This document shows positions 21,234-29,684 of a stretch of DNA of 64,000 bases, piece after piece (position 1 is the stretch's first letter; each line of letters begins with the position of its first letter). The DNA is from Candidatus Omnitrophota bacterium (GTDB lineage Bacteria; Omnitrophota; Gorgyraeia; JAUYCX01): contig JAUYCX010000049.1 of the NCBI GenBank assembly GCA_030692045.1, positions 42,643 through 106,642 of the forward strand, written 5' to 3'. The position numbers and the translations under genes were made by a program. Under the pieces are notes generated by a model, which worked only from the letters and a program-made list of their open reading frames with translations, was not told the DNA's origin and searched no databases.

Positions 21234-21878
21234 ATGAAAAAGATTATTCTTCTTGGCGGAGGCGGGCACTGTAAGGTAGTTATAGAGGCTATATTATCTC
21301 AGAAAAAATTTAAAATTGCAGGCATTATTGATAAGAAAAAAAATATAGGAAAAAAAATTTTAGGCTTCTCCATAATCGGAGAAGACAACGATGTAGAAGA
21401 CTATTTTAAAAAGGGAGTTAAAAATTGTTTCATTGCGGTAGGAAGTATCGGCAATACAAATTTAAGGATTAATCTCTTTAACCTAGCAAAAAATTTTGGT
21501 TTTAAATTTCCTAATGTAATCCACCCAGGGGCTTTAATATCTAAATTTGCAAAAGTTGGCGAGGGTAACTATATTGCTCCCGGCGTTATAATTAATGCAG
21601 GGGTAATCATCAGAAATAATTGCATTATAAATACCGCTACAACAATTGATCACGACTGCCAAATTGGAGATTTTGTGCATATAGCTCCGGGCGTAACGAT
21701 AAGTGGTGGTGTAAAAGTAGGACAATCTACGCATATAGGTACAGGTAGTTCAGTTATTCAATCTATTAAAATTGGTAAGAATACAATTATTGGTGCGGGA
21801 AGCATGGTTACCAATGATATTGATAATAATATTATCGCATACGGAAATCCTTGTAGAAAAGTAAAAGAAAATGTCTAA
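21234..21878 (+). CDS. NeuD-family sugar N-acyltransferase (PglD/LegH-like)
   Basis: The ORF track start at 21129 lies inside the upstream gene; the ATG at 21234 begins the family's first strand, MKKIILLGGGGHCKVV, and gives 214 aa. A Rossmann-like N-terminal domain is followed by left-handed beta-helix hexapeptide repeats (residues about 100-205: GEGNYIAPGV, NTATTIDHDCQIGDF, HIGTGSSVIQS). It probably acetylates the 4-amino sugar made by LegC using acetyl-CoA, the LegH step, as a trimer in the cytoplasm. O-acetylation of the finished nonulosonate is the alternative. Confidence 0.85.
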   Translation: MKKIILLGGGGHCKVVIEAILSQKKFKIAGIIDKKKNIGKKILGFSIIGEDNDVEDYFKKGVKNCFIAVGSIGNTNLRINLFNLAKNFGFKFPNVIHPGALISKFAKVGEGNYIAPGVIINAGVIIRNNCIINTATTIDHDCQIGDFVHIAPGVTISGGVKVGQSTHIGTGSSVIQSIKIGKNTIIGAGSMVTNDIDNNIIAYGNPCRKVKENV

Positions 21879-22878
21879 GAAGGTTTTTATTATCGCAGAG
21901 GCAGGCGTAAATCATAATGGTTCCTTGGTTATCGCCACAAGATTGGTAGATGCTGCTGAGAAATCAGGAGTTGATGCTATAAAATTTCAGACCTTCAGAG
22001 TAGAAAATATTGCGACTATAAATTCACCAAAAGCAGCGTATCAAAAGAAAACAAGCAGAGATATGCAATCGCAATTTGAGATGTTAAAAAAACTGCAGTT
22101 AAATATAAATGCGCATAGAAAACTCATAGATTACTGCAAGAAAAAGAAAATAATGTTTTTATCCAGCGCTTTTGATTTAGAGAGTATAGATTTGCTTCGC
22201 CATTTAGGGCAACAACTTTTTAAAATTCCTTCAGGCGAGATAACAAATCTTCCTCTTTTAAGAAAAATTGGAGGCCTTAAAAAGAAAATTATATTATCTA
22301 CGGGCATGGCTACTTTGGATGAAATTAAAAATACCCTTGCAGTCCTGATTAAGGCTGGCACAAAAAAAGAAGATATTACTGTTCTGCATTGTAATACCGA
22401 ATATCCTACTTCCATGGAGGATGTAAATTTAAGAGCAATGCTCTCTATGAGAGATATATTTAAAGTTAATGTGGGTTATTCTGACCATACTTTAGGGATA
22501 GAGGTTCCAATTGCAGCAGTTGCCTTGGGGGCTTCAGTTATTGAGAAGCATTTTACCCTCAAAAGAAATATGAAAGGTCCTGATCATAAAGCAAGCCTCG
22601 AGCCGAAAGAATTGAAACAGATGGTTAATTCAATAAGAAATATTGAGAAGGCATTGGGCAACAGGATTAAAAGGCCTTCTAAATCTGAGATTAAAAATAG
22701 GGATATTGTGAGAAAAAGTATTGTTGCGGCTAAATCAATAAAGAAAGGCGAGAGGTTTGACGAAATAAATATTACTGTGAAACGTCCTGCAAGGGGAATA
22801 AGCCCAATGAAATGGGATGAGGTAATAGGTCTAAGGGCAAGAAAAGATTTTAAAGAAGACGAATTAATAAAAATATGA
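21871..22878 (+). CDS. legI: NeuB-family nonulosonic acid synthase, first copy (LegI-like)
   Basis: Condenses phosphoenolpyruvate with a 2,4-diacetamido-6-deoxy hexose (or ManNAc) to a nine-carbon sugar acid. The TIM-barrel starts with AEAGVNHNGS and has the typical KFQTF, STGMAT, LHCNTEYPT, GYSDHT and EKHFTL motifs; the C-terminal SAF (antifreeze-like) domain begins near residue 285 with RKSIVAAKSIKKGE. It overlaps the NeuD and NeuC-type genes on each side, so it belongs to the legionaminic acid unit. A second synthase copy is at 31616. Confidence 0.92.
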   Translation: MSKKVFIIAEAGVNHNGSLVIATRLVDAAEKSGVDAIKFQTFRVENIATINSPKAAYQKKTSRDMQSQFEMLKKLQLNINAHRKLIDYCKKKKIMFLSSAFDLESIDLLRHLGQQLFKIPSGEITNLPLLRKIGGLKKKIILSTGMATLDEIKNTLAVLIKAGTKKEDITVLHCNTEYPTSMEDVNLRAMLSMRDIFKVNVGYSDHTLGIEVPIAAVALGASVIEKHFTLKRNMKGPDHKASLEPKELKQMVNSIRNIEKALGNRIKRPSKSEIKNRDIVRKSIVAAKSIKKGERFDEINITVKRPARGISPMKWDEVIGLRARKDFKEDELIKI

Positions 22879-24053
22879 GAAGTAAAGTATGTATAGTTAC
22901 GGGGAGTAGGGCCGAATATGGAATATTGCATCCATTGCTAAGTAAAATTAAATCTGATAGAGGATTTCAGCTTCAGCTTATTGCTACAGGTATGCATTTG
23001 TCTTCTGAGTTTGGATTGACTTACAAGGAGATAGAGAAGGATGGTTTTAAAATAAATGAAAAGGTAGAAATGCTTTTAAGTAGCGATACCGAAATGGGTA
23101 TAGCAGAGTCAATTGGTCTGGGAATAACGGGGTTTGCCGATGCATTTGCGCGATTAAAACCGGATTTGATTGTTTTATTGGGGGATAGATTTGAAATTTT
23201 TGCTGTTGCCATAGCAGCTTTTGTTATGAGGTTACCGATTGCTCATATTCATGGTGGTGAGTTAACCGAAGGCGCAATGGACGATGCCTTTAGACACTCT
23301 ATTACCAAAATGAGCTATCTGCATTTTACTTCTACAGAGGAATACCGGCGAAGAGTCATTCAGCTTGGGGAGTCGCCCGAGAGGGTGTTTAATGTGGGGG
23401 CTTTAAGCATAGATAATATAAGAAGTACAAAATTGCTTAAAAGAGAAGAATTGGAGAAAAAATTAAATTTTACCTTTGGAAAAAGAAATGTCCTTGTAAC
23501 ATTTCATCCGGTAACCTTGGAAAACAATACTGCGGCGTTACAATTTAAAGAACTTTTAAAAGCCTTAGACGATTTTAAAGATTTAAAGATTATCTTTACC
23601 AAACCCAATGCAGATACTAATGGCAGGGTTATAATTAAGCTTATTGATAAATATACGAGAGATAATCGAAACAGGGCAGTTAGTATTGTTTCCTTGGGAA
23701 CTCAGATGTATTTTTCAACTATTAAAGTCGTAGATGCAGTAGTAGGAAATTCTTCAAGCGGAATAATTGAGGTTCCAGCATTTGGTAGGCCAATAGTGAA
23801 TATCGGGGATAGGCAAAAAGGTAGAATTAAAGCTCCAAGCATAATAGACTGTGAACCTCAAAAAAACGCCATCTACAAAGGAATAGTTAAGGCATTTTCA
23901 GTCGATTTCCGGCAGTTTTGTAAGAAGGTAAGAAATCCTTACGGTGATGGTAATGCTGCAGAAAGAATAACCAAGATTATTAAAGAGAAAATAGTAAAGA
24001 TTAGAAGTTTAAAGAAGGCATTTTATAATATAGAATTTAACAAAGATGTATAA
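22875..24053 (+). CDS. legG: Hydrolysing NDP-sugar 2-epimerase (NeuC/LegG)
   Basis: Releases the nucleotide and inverts C2 to make the free hexose used by the synthase. GT-B fold with VTGSRAEYGILHPLL at the start, GDRFEIFAVAIAA, HIHGGELTEGAMDD, FHPVTLE and the NSSSGIIEVPAFG motif near residue 290, typical of NeuC/LegG. At 392 aa it is of normal length. The start overlaps the legI stop by four bases and the end overlaps the CMP transferase by eight. Confidence 0.92.
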   Translation: MRSKVCIVTGSRAEYGILHPLLSKIKSDRGFQLQLIATGMHLSSEFGLTYKEIEKDGFKINEKVEMLLSSDTEMGIAESIGLGITGFADAFARLKPDLIVLLGDRFEIFAVAIAAFVMRLPIAHIHGGELTEGAMDDAFRHSITKMSYLHFTSTEEYRRRVIQLGESPERVFNVGALSIDNIRSTKLLKREELEKKLNFTFGKRNVLVTFHPVTLENNTAALQFKELLKALDDFKDLKIIFTKPNADTNGRVIIKLIDKYTRDNRNRAVSIVSLGTQMYFSTIKVVDAVVGNSSSGIIEVPAFGRPIVNIGDRQKGRIKAPSIIDCEPQKNAIYKGIVKAFSVDFRQFCKKVRNPYGDGNAAERITKIIKEKIVKIRSLKKAFYNIEFNKDV

Positions 24054-24750
24054 AAATAAATCTATATTAGCTATTATTCCTGCAAGAGGAGGTTCAAAGG
24101 GATTACCCCAAAAGAATATTTTACCTCTTGTAAATAAACCGTTAATCGCTTGGACAATTAAGCAGGCCCTGAAGAGCAAATATTTGGATAGGGTTATTGT
24201 AAGTACGGATAGTCTTGAGATAGCTAGGATTTCCAAAAAATACTCTGCCGAAATTCCTTTTTTAAGACCAAGCGGATTAGCTTCTGATAAAGCTAAGATG
24301 ACCGATGTTGTTTTGCATGTCATAGATTGGTTAAAGAAAAGAGGTAAAATTTATGATTTAATAATGTTACTGCAACCAACCTCTCCTTTAAGGTCATCAG
24401 AGGATATTGATAAATCAATCAAGTTGTTATTTAAGAAGAAAGCCAGAGCAATCGTCTCTGTTTGTGTATCAGAACATCATCCATACTGGAACACTATTCT
24501 GCTGAGAAACGGCAAAATAAAAGGTTTTCTCAAGCCAGAATTTATTGATAAGAATAGGCAGCAATTACCTATTTTTTATAGGCTAAATGGCGCTATTTAT
24601 TTAGCATATACCAGTTATCTCAAGAGTTATAAGAGTTTTCTGGGGAGTAGTACTTATGCTTATATAATGTCGCCTGAGAGGTCAGTGGATATTGATTCTA
24701 CCTTTGATTTTAAATTTGCTGAGTTTTTATTATCGAGAAAAGCTTTTTAA
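24046..24750 (+). CDS. legF: CMP-nonulosonic acid synthetase (LegF/NeuA-like)
   Basis: Activates the nine-carbon sugar acid with CTP. The N-terminal IIPARGGSKGLPQKN loop, LQPTSPLRSSEDID and the closing SVDIDSTFDFKFAE segment identify the family. It has 234 aa. It is the last step of the local legionaminic-acid-type unit. Two more cytidylyltransferase-like proteins in the window (32643 and 49621) differ in sequence, so this one is the likely partner of LegI at 21871. Confidence 0.9.
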   Translation: MYKNKSILAIIPARGGSKGLPQKNILPLVNKPLIAWTIKQALKSKYLDRVIVSTDSLEIARISKKYSAEIPFLRPSGLASDKAKMTDVVLHVIDWLKKRGKIYDLIMLLQPTSPLRSSEDIDKSIKLLFKKKARAIVSVCVSEHHPYWNTILLRNGKIKGFLKPEFIDKNRQQLPIFYRLNGAIYLAYTSYLKSYKSFLGSSTYAYIMSPERSVDIDSTFDFKFAEFLLSRKAF

Positions 24751-24754
24751 AAAG

Positions 24755-25642
24755 ATGTCCAGAAATATCCGAATTATACCAAGATTAGATATCAAGGGTC
24801 CGAATCTCGTAAAAGGGATTCATCTGGAAGGTTTACGTGTATTGGGTAAGCCGGAGGATTTTGCTAGATATTATTATGAGGCTGGTGCTGATGAGTTATT
24901 GTATATTGATATTGTTGCCAGTTTATATAATCGTAATAGTCTTCATGACATAATAAGCAAAACAGCCAAAGAAATTTTTATACCTTTAACAGTAGGAGGA
25001 GGCTTGCGGACAATCGAAGATATTAAAAGCGTTCTAAGGGTTGGTGCCGATAAGGTTTCCTTAAATACTGCTGCCATAAAAAATCCAGATATAATTAAGA
25101 AAGCAGCAAGAAGATTTGGTTCTTCTACGATTGTTGTTTCCATCGAAGCAATAAAGCAGCCCGATGGAAGGTATTTGGCTTATACCGATAACGGTAGAGA
25201 ATATACGGGATTTGAAGTATTAGAATGGGCAAAAAAAGTTGAAAAACTGGGAGCCGGTGAGATTCTCCTTACCTCTGTAGATAATGAAGGAACGGGACAT
25301 GGTTTTGATATTGAATTGACAAAGATGGTATCTTGTGCTGTCTCCATACCTGTTATCGCTTACGGCGGAGCAGGAAAGGTTGAAGATATAAAAGATATCA
25401 TAATCAAGGGAGAGGCAGATGCTGTAGGCATTGCATCAATCCTGCATTATAACTTTATCAAAGAATGCAATAATTCTTTGAAACCAGATCAGTTCAAAGA
25501 AGAAGGAAATATAGAATATTTGCAGAGTGGCCGTGAGTTTTCCAAGTTCAAAACAGCAAACATACCGCAAATAAAATCATATTTGCACAGCCATGATATT
25601 TGCTGTAGATATGTTGCGAATAATCAAATTGTAAATGTTTAA
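24755..25642 (+). CDS. HisF-like synthase subunit (WbuZ-type)
   Basis: TIM-barrel relative of imidazole glycerol phosphate synthase. IIPRLDIKGPNLVKGI, TVGGGLRTIEDI, ADKVSLNTAAI and VIAYGGAGKVEDI match HisF. The ORF track start (24692) is inside legF; the ATG at 24755 starts the homology and leaves a four-base gap, giving 295 aa. In surface polysaccharide loci the HisF/HisH pair delivers ammonia to a PseA/WbpG amidotransferase, and that gene follows here. The C-terminus beyond residue 255 is unlike HisF. Confidence 0.88.
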   Translation: MSRNIRIIPRLDIKGPNLVKGIHLEGLRVLGKPEDFARYYYEAGADELLYIDIVASLYNRNSLHDIISKTAKEIFIPLTVGGGLRTIEDIKSVLRVGADKVSLNTAAIKNPDIIKKAARRFGSSTIVVSIEAIKQPDGRYLAYTDNGREYTGFEVLEWAKKVEKLGAGEILLTSVDNEGTGHGFDIELTKMVSCAVSIPVIAYGGAGKVEDIKDIIIKGEADAVGIASILHYNFIKECNNSLKPDQFKEEGNIEYLQSGREFSKFKTANIPQIKSYLHSHDICCRYVANNQIVNV

Positions 25643-26312
25643 TATGAATTCACCAATAGTATCGATCATTGACTATGGAATGGGAAATCTATTTAGCGTA
25701 AATCAGGCCTGTAGCCATGTTGGTATTCAGGCAAGAATCACTGCAAAAAAAGAAGATATCCTTAATTCTGATGCAGCGATATTGCCGGGAGTAGGGGCAT
25801 TTGGAGATGCGATGCTGAATTTAGAAAAATTAGGCTTGATAAGTCCAATCCTTGATTTTGTGAAAAGCGCTAAGCCATTTATGGGGATATGTTTGGGGAT
25901 GCAATTACTCTTTAGCGAAAGCGAGGAATTTGGAATCCATAAGGGATTAAATATTATTCCGGGAAGGGTCGTGAGGTTTACGAATAATTCAAAGGAGAAG
26001 GCAAAGGTTCCGCAAGTTGGTTGGAATAGAATAAGTAATCCATCTTCGAAGAGAAACCTCTGGCAAGAATCTCCTCTATCTGGCATTAATAAGGGAGAGT
26101 TTATGTATTTTGTGCATTCCTTTTATTGTATACCAGAGAATAAAGAAATTATTTTATCTAACTCAAAATATTCAGGGACAGAATATGCTTCCAGTATATT
26201 AGTGAAAAATATATTTGCATCACAGTTTCATCCGGAAAAGAGCGGGAATTGTGGGTTAAAGATTTATAAAAATTTTAAAAAAACGATATCCAAGGAGGAT
26301 GCGTATGAATGA
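25635..26312 (+). CDS. HisH-like glutamine amidotransferase (WbuY-type)
   Basis: Class I glutaminase that frees ammonia for its synthase partner. Catalytic Cys86 is in GICLGMQLLF, and His/Glu are in ASQFHPEKSG. The YGMGNLFS and LPGVGAFGDAM motifs are standard HisH. It has 225 aa. It overlaps the HisF-like gene by eight bases. Being flanked by sugar genes and followed by the amidotransferase, it serves glycan amidination rather than histidine synthesis. Confidence 0.9.
   Translation: MFNMNSPIVSIIDYGMGNLFSVNQACSHVGIQARITAKKEDILNSDAAILPGVGAFGDAMLNLEKLGLISPILDFVKSAKPFMGICLGMQLLFSESEEFGIHKGLNIIPGRVVRFTNNSKEKAKVPQVGWNRISNPSSKRNLWQESPLSGINKGEFMYFVHSFYCIPENKEIILSNSKYSGTEYASSILVKNIFASQFHPEKSGNCGLKIYKNFKKTISKEDAYE
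26294..26298 (+). promoter_or_regulatory. Ribosome binding site deciding the amidotransferase start
   Basis: GGAGG sits directly before the ATG at 26299 but six bases before the in-frame ATG at 26305, so it supports the second ATG as start. Confidence 0.7.
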
Positions 26313-27486
26313 ATCGAAGAATACCCTTAAATTATATAATTTGCCGGAAGAGGTTAAGTTTTGTAAGAAATGTACCATTTCTAATCAAAGGCCAAGGATT
26401 ACATTTGACCATAATGGGGTTTGTTCTGCCTGTCAATTTGCAGAACTAAAGCATACTAAATTTAACTGGGACCACCGCGAAAGAGAATTACGAGAACTTT
26501 TAAAAAGGTTCAAGAGAAAAGATGGTGGCTATGAGGTTATAGTTCCTACAAGTGGCGGTAAGGATAGCGGTAGGGTCGCCCATGAACTAAAATATCAATA
26601 TGGAATGAAGGTTCTAACTGTTACATGGGCTCCTCATATTTATACTGATATTGGTTTTAAGAATCTTCAATCAATGATACATGTCGGTGGTTTAGATAAC
26701 ATTTTGGGAACGCCTAACGGCATTATTCATAGAAAACTTACTAAATTGTCATTTGAAATTCTCGGTGACCCATTTCAACCATTTATCTATGGACAAACAA
26801 ACTTTCCTTTGCAAGTTGCTGTAAAATATAGAATCCCTTTGATAATGTATGGTGAAAATGGAGAAGTTGAATATGGCGGAGATATGAAAAATGCATTTAT
26901 ACCTACGAGAGATTATAAGTCCGATCATACGAAACATTACTTTTCAGGAATTCTGCCGGAAGATTTTACTAAATATAATATAACCAAAGATGAGTTAATA
27001 CCATATTTACCGTCCCCCTGTGAAGAATTGGAAGCGATAAAGACTGAAATCCATTTCTACAGTTACTATCACAAATGGATTCCGCAGGAAAACTATTATT
27101 ATTGTGTTGAGCATACCGGTTTTACTGCTAATCCTATAAGAAGCGAGGGTACTTATTCTAAGTATGCTTCATTGGATGATAAAATAGACGGATTTCATTA
27201 CTATCTTTCATTTATAAAATTTGGAATAGGTAGAGCTACATCAGATACTGCCCATGAAATAAGAGACAGACATCTTACCAGGGAGGAAGGGGTCAGATTA
27301 GTCAAAAGATTTGATGGCGAATTCCCACAAAGAAATTTTGATATATTTTTAGAGTATTGCGGGATAACAAAAGAATATTTTTGGCAGGTTATTGACAGTT
27401 GGCGTTCTCCTCATATATGGGTAAAGGTTAATGGCGAATGGAAATTAAAGCATACAGTTAATCAAGATGGCGTAGTCGCTCGTTGA
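26305..27486 (+). CDS. N-acetyl sugar amidotransferase (PseA/WbpG/PtmG family)
   Basis: ATP pyrophosphatase that converts an N-acetyl group into an acetamidino group on nonulosonic acids or aminosugars, using ammonia from HisH/HisF. A zinc-ribbon (C20-C23, C40-C43) precedes the PP-loop SGGKDS at residues 83-88. The ATG at 26299 directly abuts the GGAGG ribosome binding site; the ATG at 26305, six bases after it, is the better start (393 aa). Placement after the legionaminic genes suggests an acetamidino-legionaminic acid product. A 130-base gap follows. Confidence 0.88.
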   Translation: MNESKNTLKLYNLPEEVKFCKKCTISNQRPRITFDHNGVCSACQFAELKHTKFNWDHRERELRELLKRFKRKDGGYEVIVPTSGGKDSGRVAHELKYQYGMKVLTVTWAPHIYTDIGFKNLQSMIHVGGLDNILGTPNGIIHRKLTKLSFEILGDPFQPFIYGQTNFPLQVAVKYRIPLIMYGENGEVEYGGDMKNAFIPTRDYKSDHTKHYFSGILPEDFTKYNITKDELIPYLPSPCEELEAIKTEIHFYSYYHKWIPQENYYYCVEHTGFTANPIRSEGTYSKYASLDDKIDGFHYYLSFIKFGIGRATSDTAHEIRDRHLTREEGVRLVKRFDGEFPQRNFDIFLEYCGITKEYFWQVIDSWRSPHIWVKVNGEWKLKHTVNQDGVVAR

Positions 27487-27604
27487 TACGTTTATACCGA
27501 AGATTATTCTATGGGATTACTAAATTGGAGAAGTTTATTATTTGATAGATTTAATTGTAAAGCACGGCTTTATCAATAGATCGCAACATATATTAAAATA
27601 TGGC

Positions 27605-27610
27605 GGAGGT
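27605..27610 (+). promoter_or_regulatory. Ribosome binding site of the long radical SAM gene
   Basis: GGAGGT lies six bases before the ATG at 27617. It shows that the gene starts there, not at the TTG at 27542 used in the ORF track. The 130 bases before the start hold no convincing gene or promoter. Confidence 0.75.
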
Positions 27611-27616
27611 TTGGAA

Positions 27617-29662
27617 ATGAAGAAAAAAATCTATTTTGCTGATTTAACGTATCATTCTAACGTTTTAGCTTCAGACTATATTCCATTAGGTTGTGGTTAT
27701 GTGGCTGCCTATGCGAATAAGATGTATGGTGATAAATTTGATATTCAAATTTTTAGACATCAAGAAGAGTTATTTAAAGTTTTAGAGAATAAACCTCCGG
27801 ATATATTCGCAGGATCGTGTTATGTCTGGAATAAAAATTTAGTTCTTCGTATCTGCAAATTTATAAAAAAAGAGTTTCCCGAATGTTTGACTGTTTTAGG
27901 CGGCCCAGCCTTTCCTCTGGATGTCAAACGACAGAAATTATTTTTTTCTGATAACCCTTATGTAGATTTTTTCCTTCCTTATGACGGAGAAATACCATTT
28001 GCAAATTTTCTTGATAGATACCTTAGAGTAGGCGATAAAATTAAATCTGATGAAATGCCAATAGATGGTTGCCTCTATTTAAGTAAAGATAATCAATTGT
28101 TATCAGGAAGAAATATAAAACGTCCCAAAGAATTAGATATTTTTGTTTCACCTTATCTTACAGGATTATTTGATCGTTTTCTTGAGGATAGAAATTTTTC
28201 TCCAATGATGCAGATAACAAGAGGTTGTCCTTTTAGGTGTGCATATTGTTGGGCATCTAATGAGCAAAATAGACATATAGGTTTCTTTAGTTACGAGAGA
28301 ATAAAGGACGAGCTTTACTATATTGCTAAAATGGCAACAAAAAATAATATCTATGATTTAGTCTTTTGTGATTCGAACTTCGGGATGTATGAGAGAGATG
28401 AAAAGATAGTAGATGTTTTGTATGAATTACAGCAAAAGTTTGATTATCCGCGTTTGTTTTTCCCAAACTTTGGAAATGGCAATCACGCTGACTTGGTTAA
28501 AAACTGTTCAAAGCTTAGAGGCGTAACTTATTGTTTTTCAACACAATCTACAGACCCCAAGATATTAAATACTGTTAAGCGAATTAAGCCTGATTTAGAT
28601 AAGCTTACCGAGTATGTTAAAGCTGTCCACGAAATTGGAAAATGTGCTTCTACGGAAATTATTACTGGAATGCCTTACGAGACTCGAGAGAGTCATATGA
28701 AGACAATACGTGACTTAGTAGATTCTGGATTTGATTTTATCGATCCCTTCACATTTATGTTATTAGATGGAATTGAGCTTGATTCTGAAGAAGCGATTCG
28801 TAAATTTAAGTACGATATTCGCTATAGGTTAGTTCCTAGAAATTTTGGAAAGATAAAAGGAGAGTATTGTTTTGAAATCGAAAGAGTGGTGGTGGGAACA
28901 AATACATACGGGTTCGATGACTATTTGTATTTCAGGACATTCCATTATCTTTTAAGAATATTAGATAATAATACTATTTATAAGGAATTAATTGAGTATT
29001 TAAAACAGAATGGCGTACATGCATTAGATTGGCTATTATTCGTATTTGATGATTTAAGGAGCAGTCAGTCTAAAGCCGCAAAACATTTCGAGGAATATGT
29101 AAGGGAAGCTCGTGCAGAATTAAGGGATTCGCCAGAAGAGCTCAAAGCGTATTATTCTCAAACAGAAAATTATCAGAAACTTATCAGGAGCGAGCACGGC
29201 GAAAACTTAATGCAGAAATATAGTTTTATTGCTTTCTCAATAAATTTTAAAGATTATACTGATTATTTTTTTGAGATGGCCAGGAATTATTTGCTTGCTA
29301 AGTATCCCCATAGAAAAGAAGATATTTCAAAAGAATTAAGTTGTATTGAAAATTTTTGTAGAGCTAAATTATCAGATGTATTTACCATGGAAGATTCTCC
29401 AAAGATAAAGGAATTCTACGTTGAATACTATATTGAAAGTTGGATTAAGGAGAATTTTGCTGCACCGCTTTGCGCATATAAATTGCCCAAGCCTACCTCA
29501 CTTACGATGGAACTCTCTGATAGACAAATGAAATTGATAAAGGATATATTTGCACGTTACCATGTTAAAGATGGCAATTTTAAAGGACTTTATAAAGCCA
29601 CCGCCATAATTCATGCCAATAATTATTTCAGAACGATAAAAGAAAAGGTAATAGATAAATAA
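27617..29662 (+). CDS. Large B12-binding-type radical SAM protein
   Basis: 681 aa from the ATG at 27617, chosen for its GGAGGT. Residues 1-180 are a cobalamin-binding-type domain (IPLGCGYVAAYANK, VLGGPAFPLD). C204, C208 and C211 (TRGCPFRCAYC) bind the radical SAM cluster; the TIM-barrel runs to about residue 450 with ITGMPYETRESH. The last 200 residues form a long, charged, probably helical extension (for example DDLRSSQSKAAKHFEEYVREAR) that most radical SAM enzymes lack. It lies between the amidotransferase and an unclassified surface carbohydrate protein. The substrate is unknown. Confidence 0.85.
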   Translation: MKKKIYFADLTYHSNVLASDYIPLGCGYVAAYANKMYGDKFDIQIFRHQEELFKVLENKPPDIFAGSCYVWNKNLVLRICKFIKKEFPECLTVLGGPAFPLDVKRQKLFFSDNPYVDFFLPYDGEIPFANFLDRYLRVGDKIKSDEMPIDGCLYLSKDNQLLSGRNIKRPKELDIFVSPYLTGLFDRFLEDRNFSPMMQITRGCPFRCAYCWASNEQNRHIGFFSYERIKDELYYIAKMATKNNIYDLVFCDSNFGMYERDEKIVDVLYELQQKFDYPRLFFPNFGNGNHADLVKNCSKLRGVTYCFSTQSTDPKILNTVKRIKPDLDKLTEYVKAVHEIGKCASTEIITGMPYETRESHMKTIRDLVDSGFDFIDPFTFMLLDGIELDSEEAIRKFKYDIRYRLVPRNFGKIKGEYCFEIERVVVGTNTYGFDDYLYFRTFHYLLRILDNNTIYKELIEYLKQNGVHALDWLLFVFDDLRSSQSKAAKHFEEYVREARAELRDSPEELKAYYSQTENYQKLIRSEHGENLMQKYSFIAFSINFKDYTDYFFEMARNYLLAKYPHRKEDISKELSCIENFCRAKLSDVFTMEDSPKIKEFYVEYYIESWIKENFAAPLCAYKLPKPTSLTMELSDRQMKLIKDIFARYHVKDGNFKGLYKATAIIHANNYFRTIKEKVIDK

Positions 29663-29684
29663 TTGAACTGTTAAAAAATTCAGT

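Noticed and set aside
24755-26312. HisF/HisH as histidine biosynthesis genes
   Set aside because: No other his genes, and the PseA/WbpG amidotransferase follows, which uses such a pair in glycan modification.
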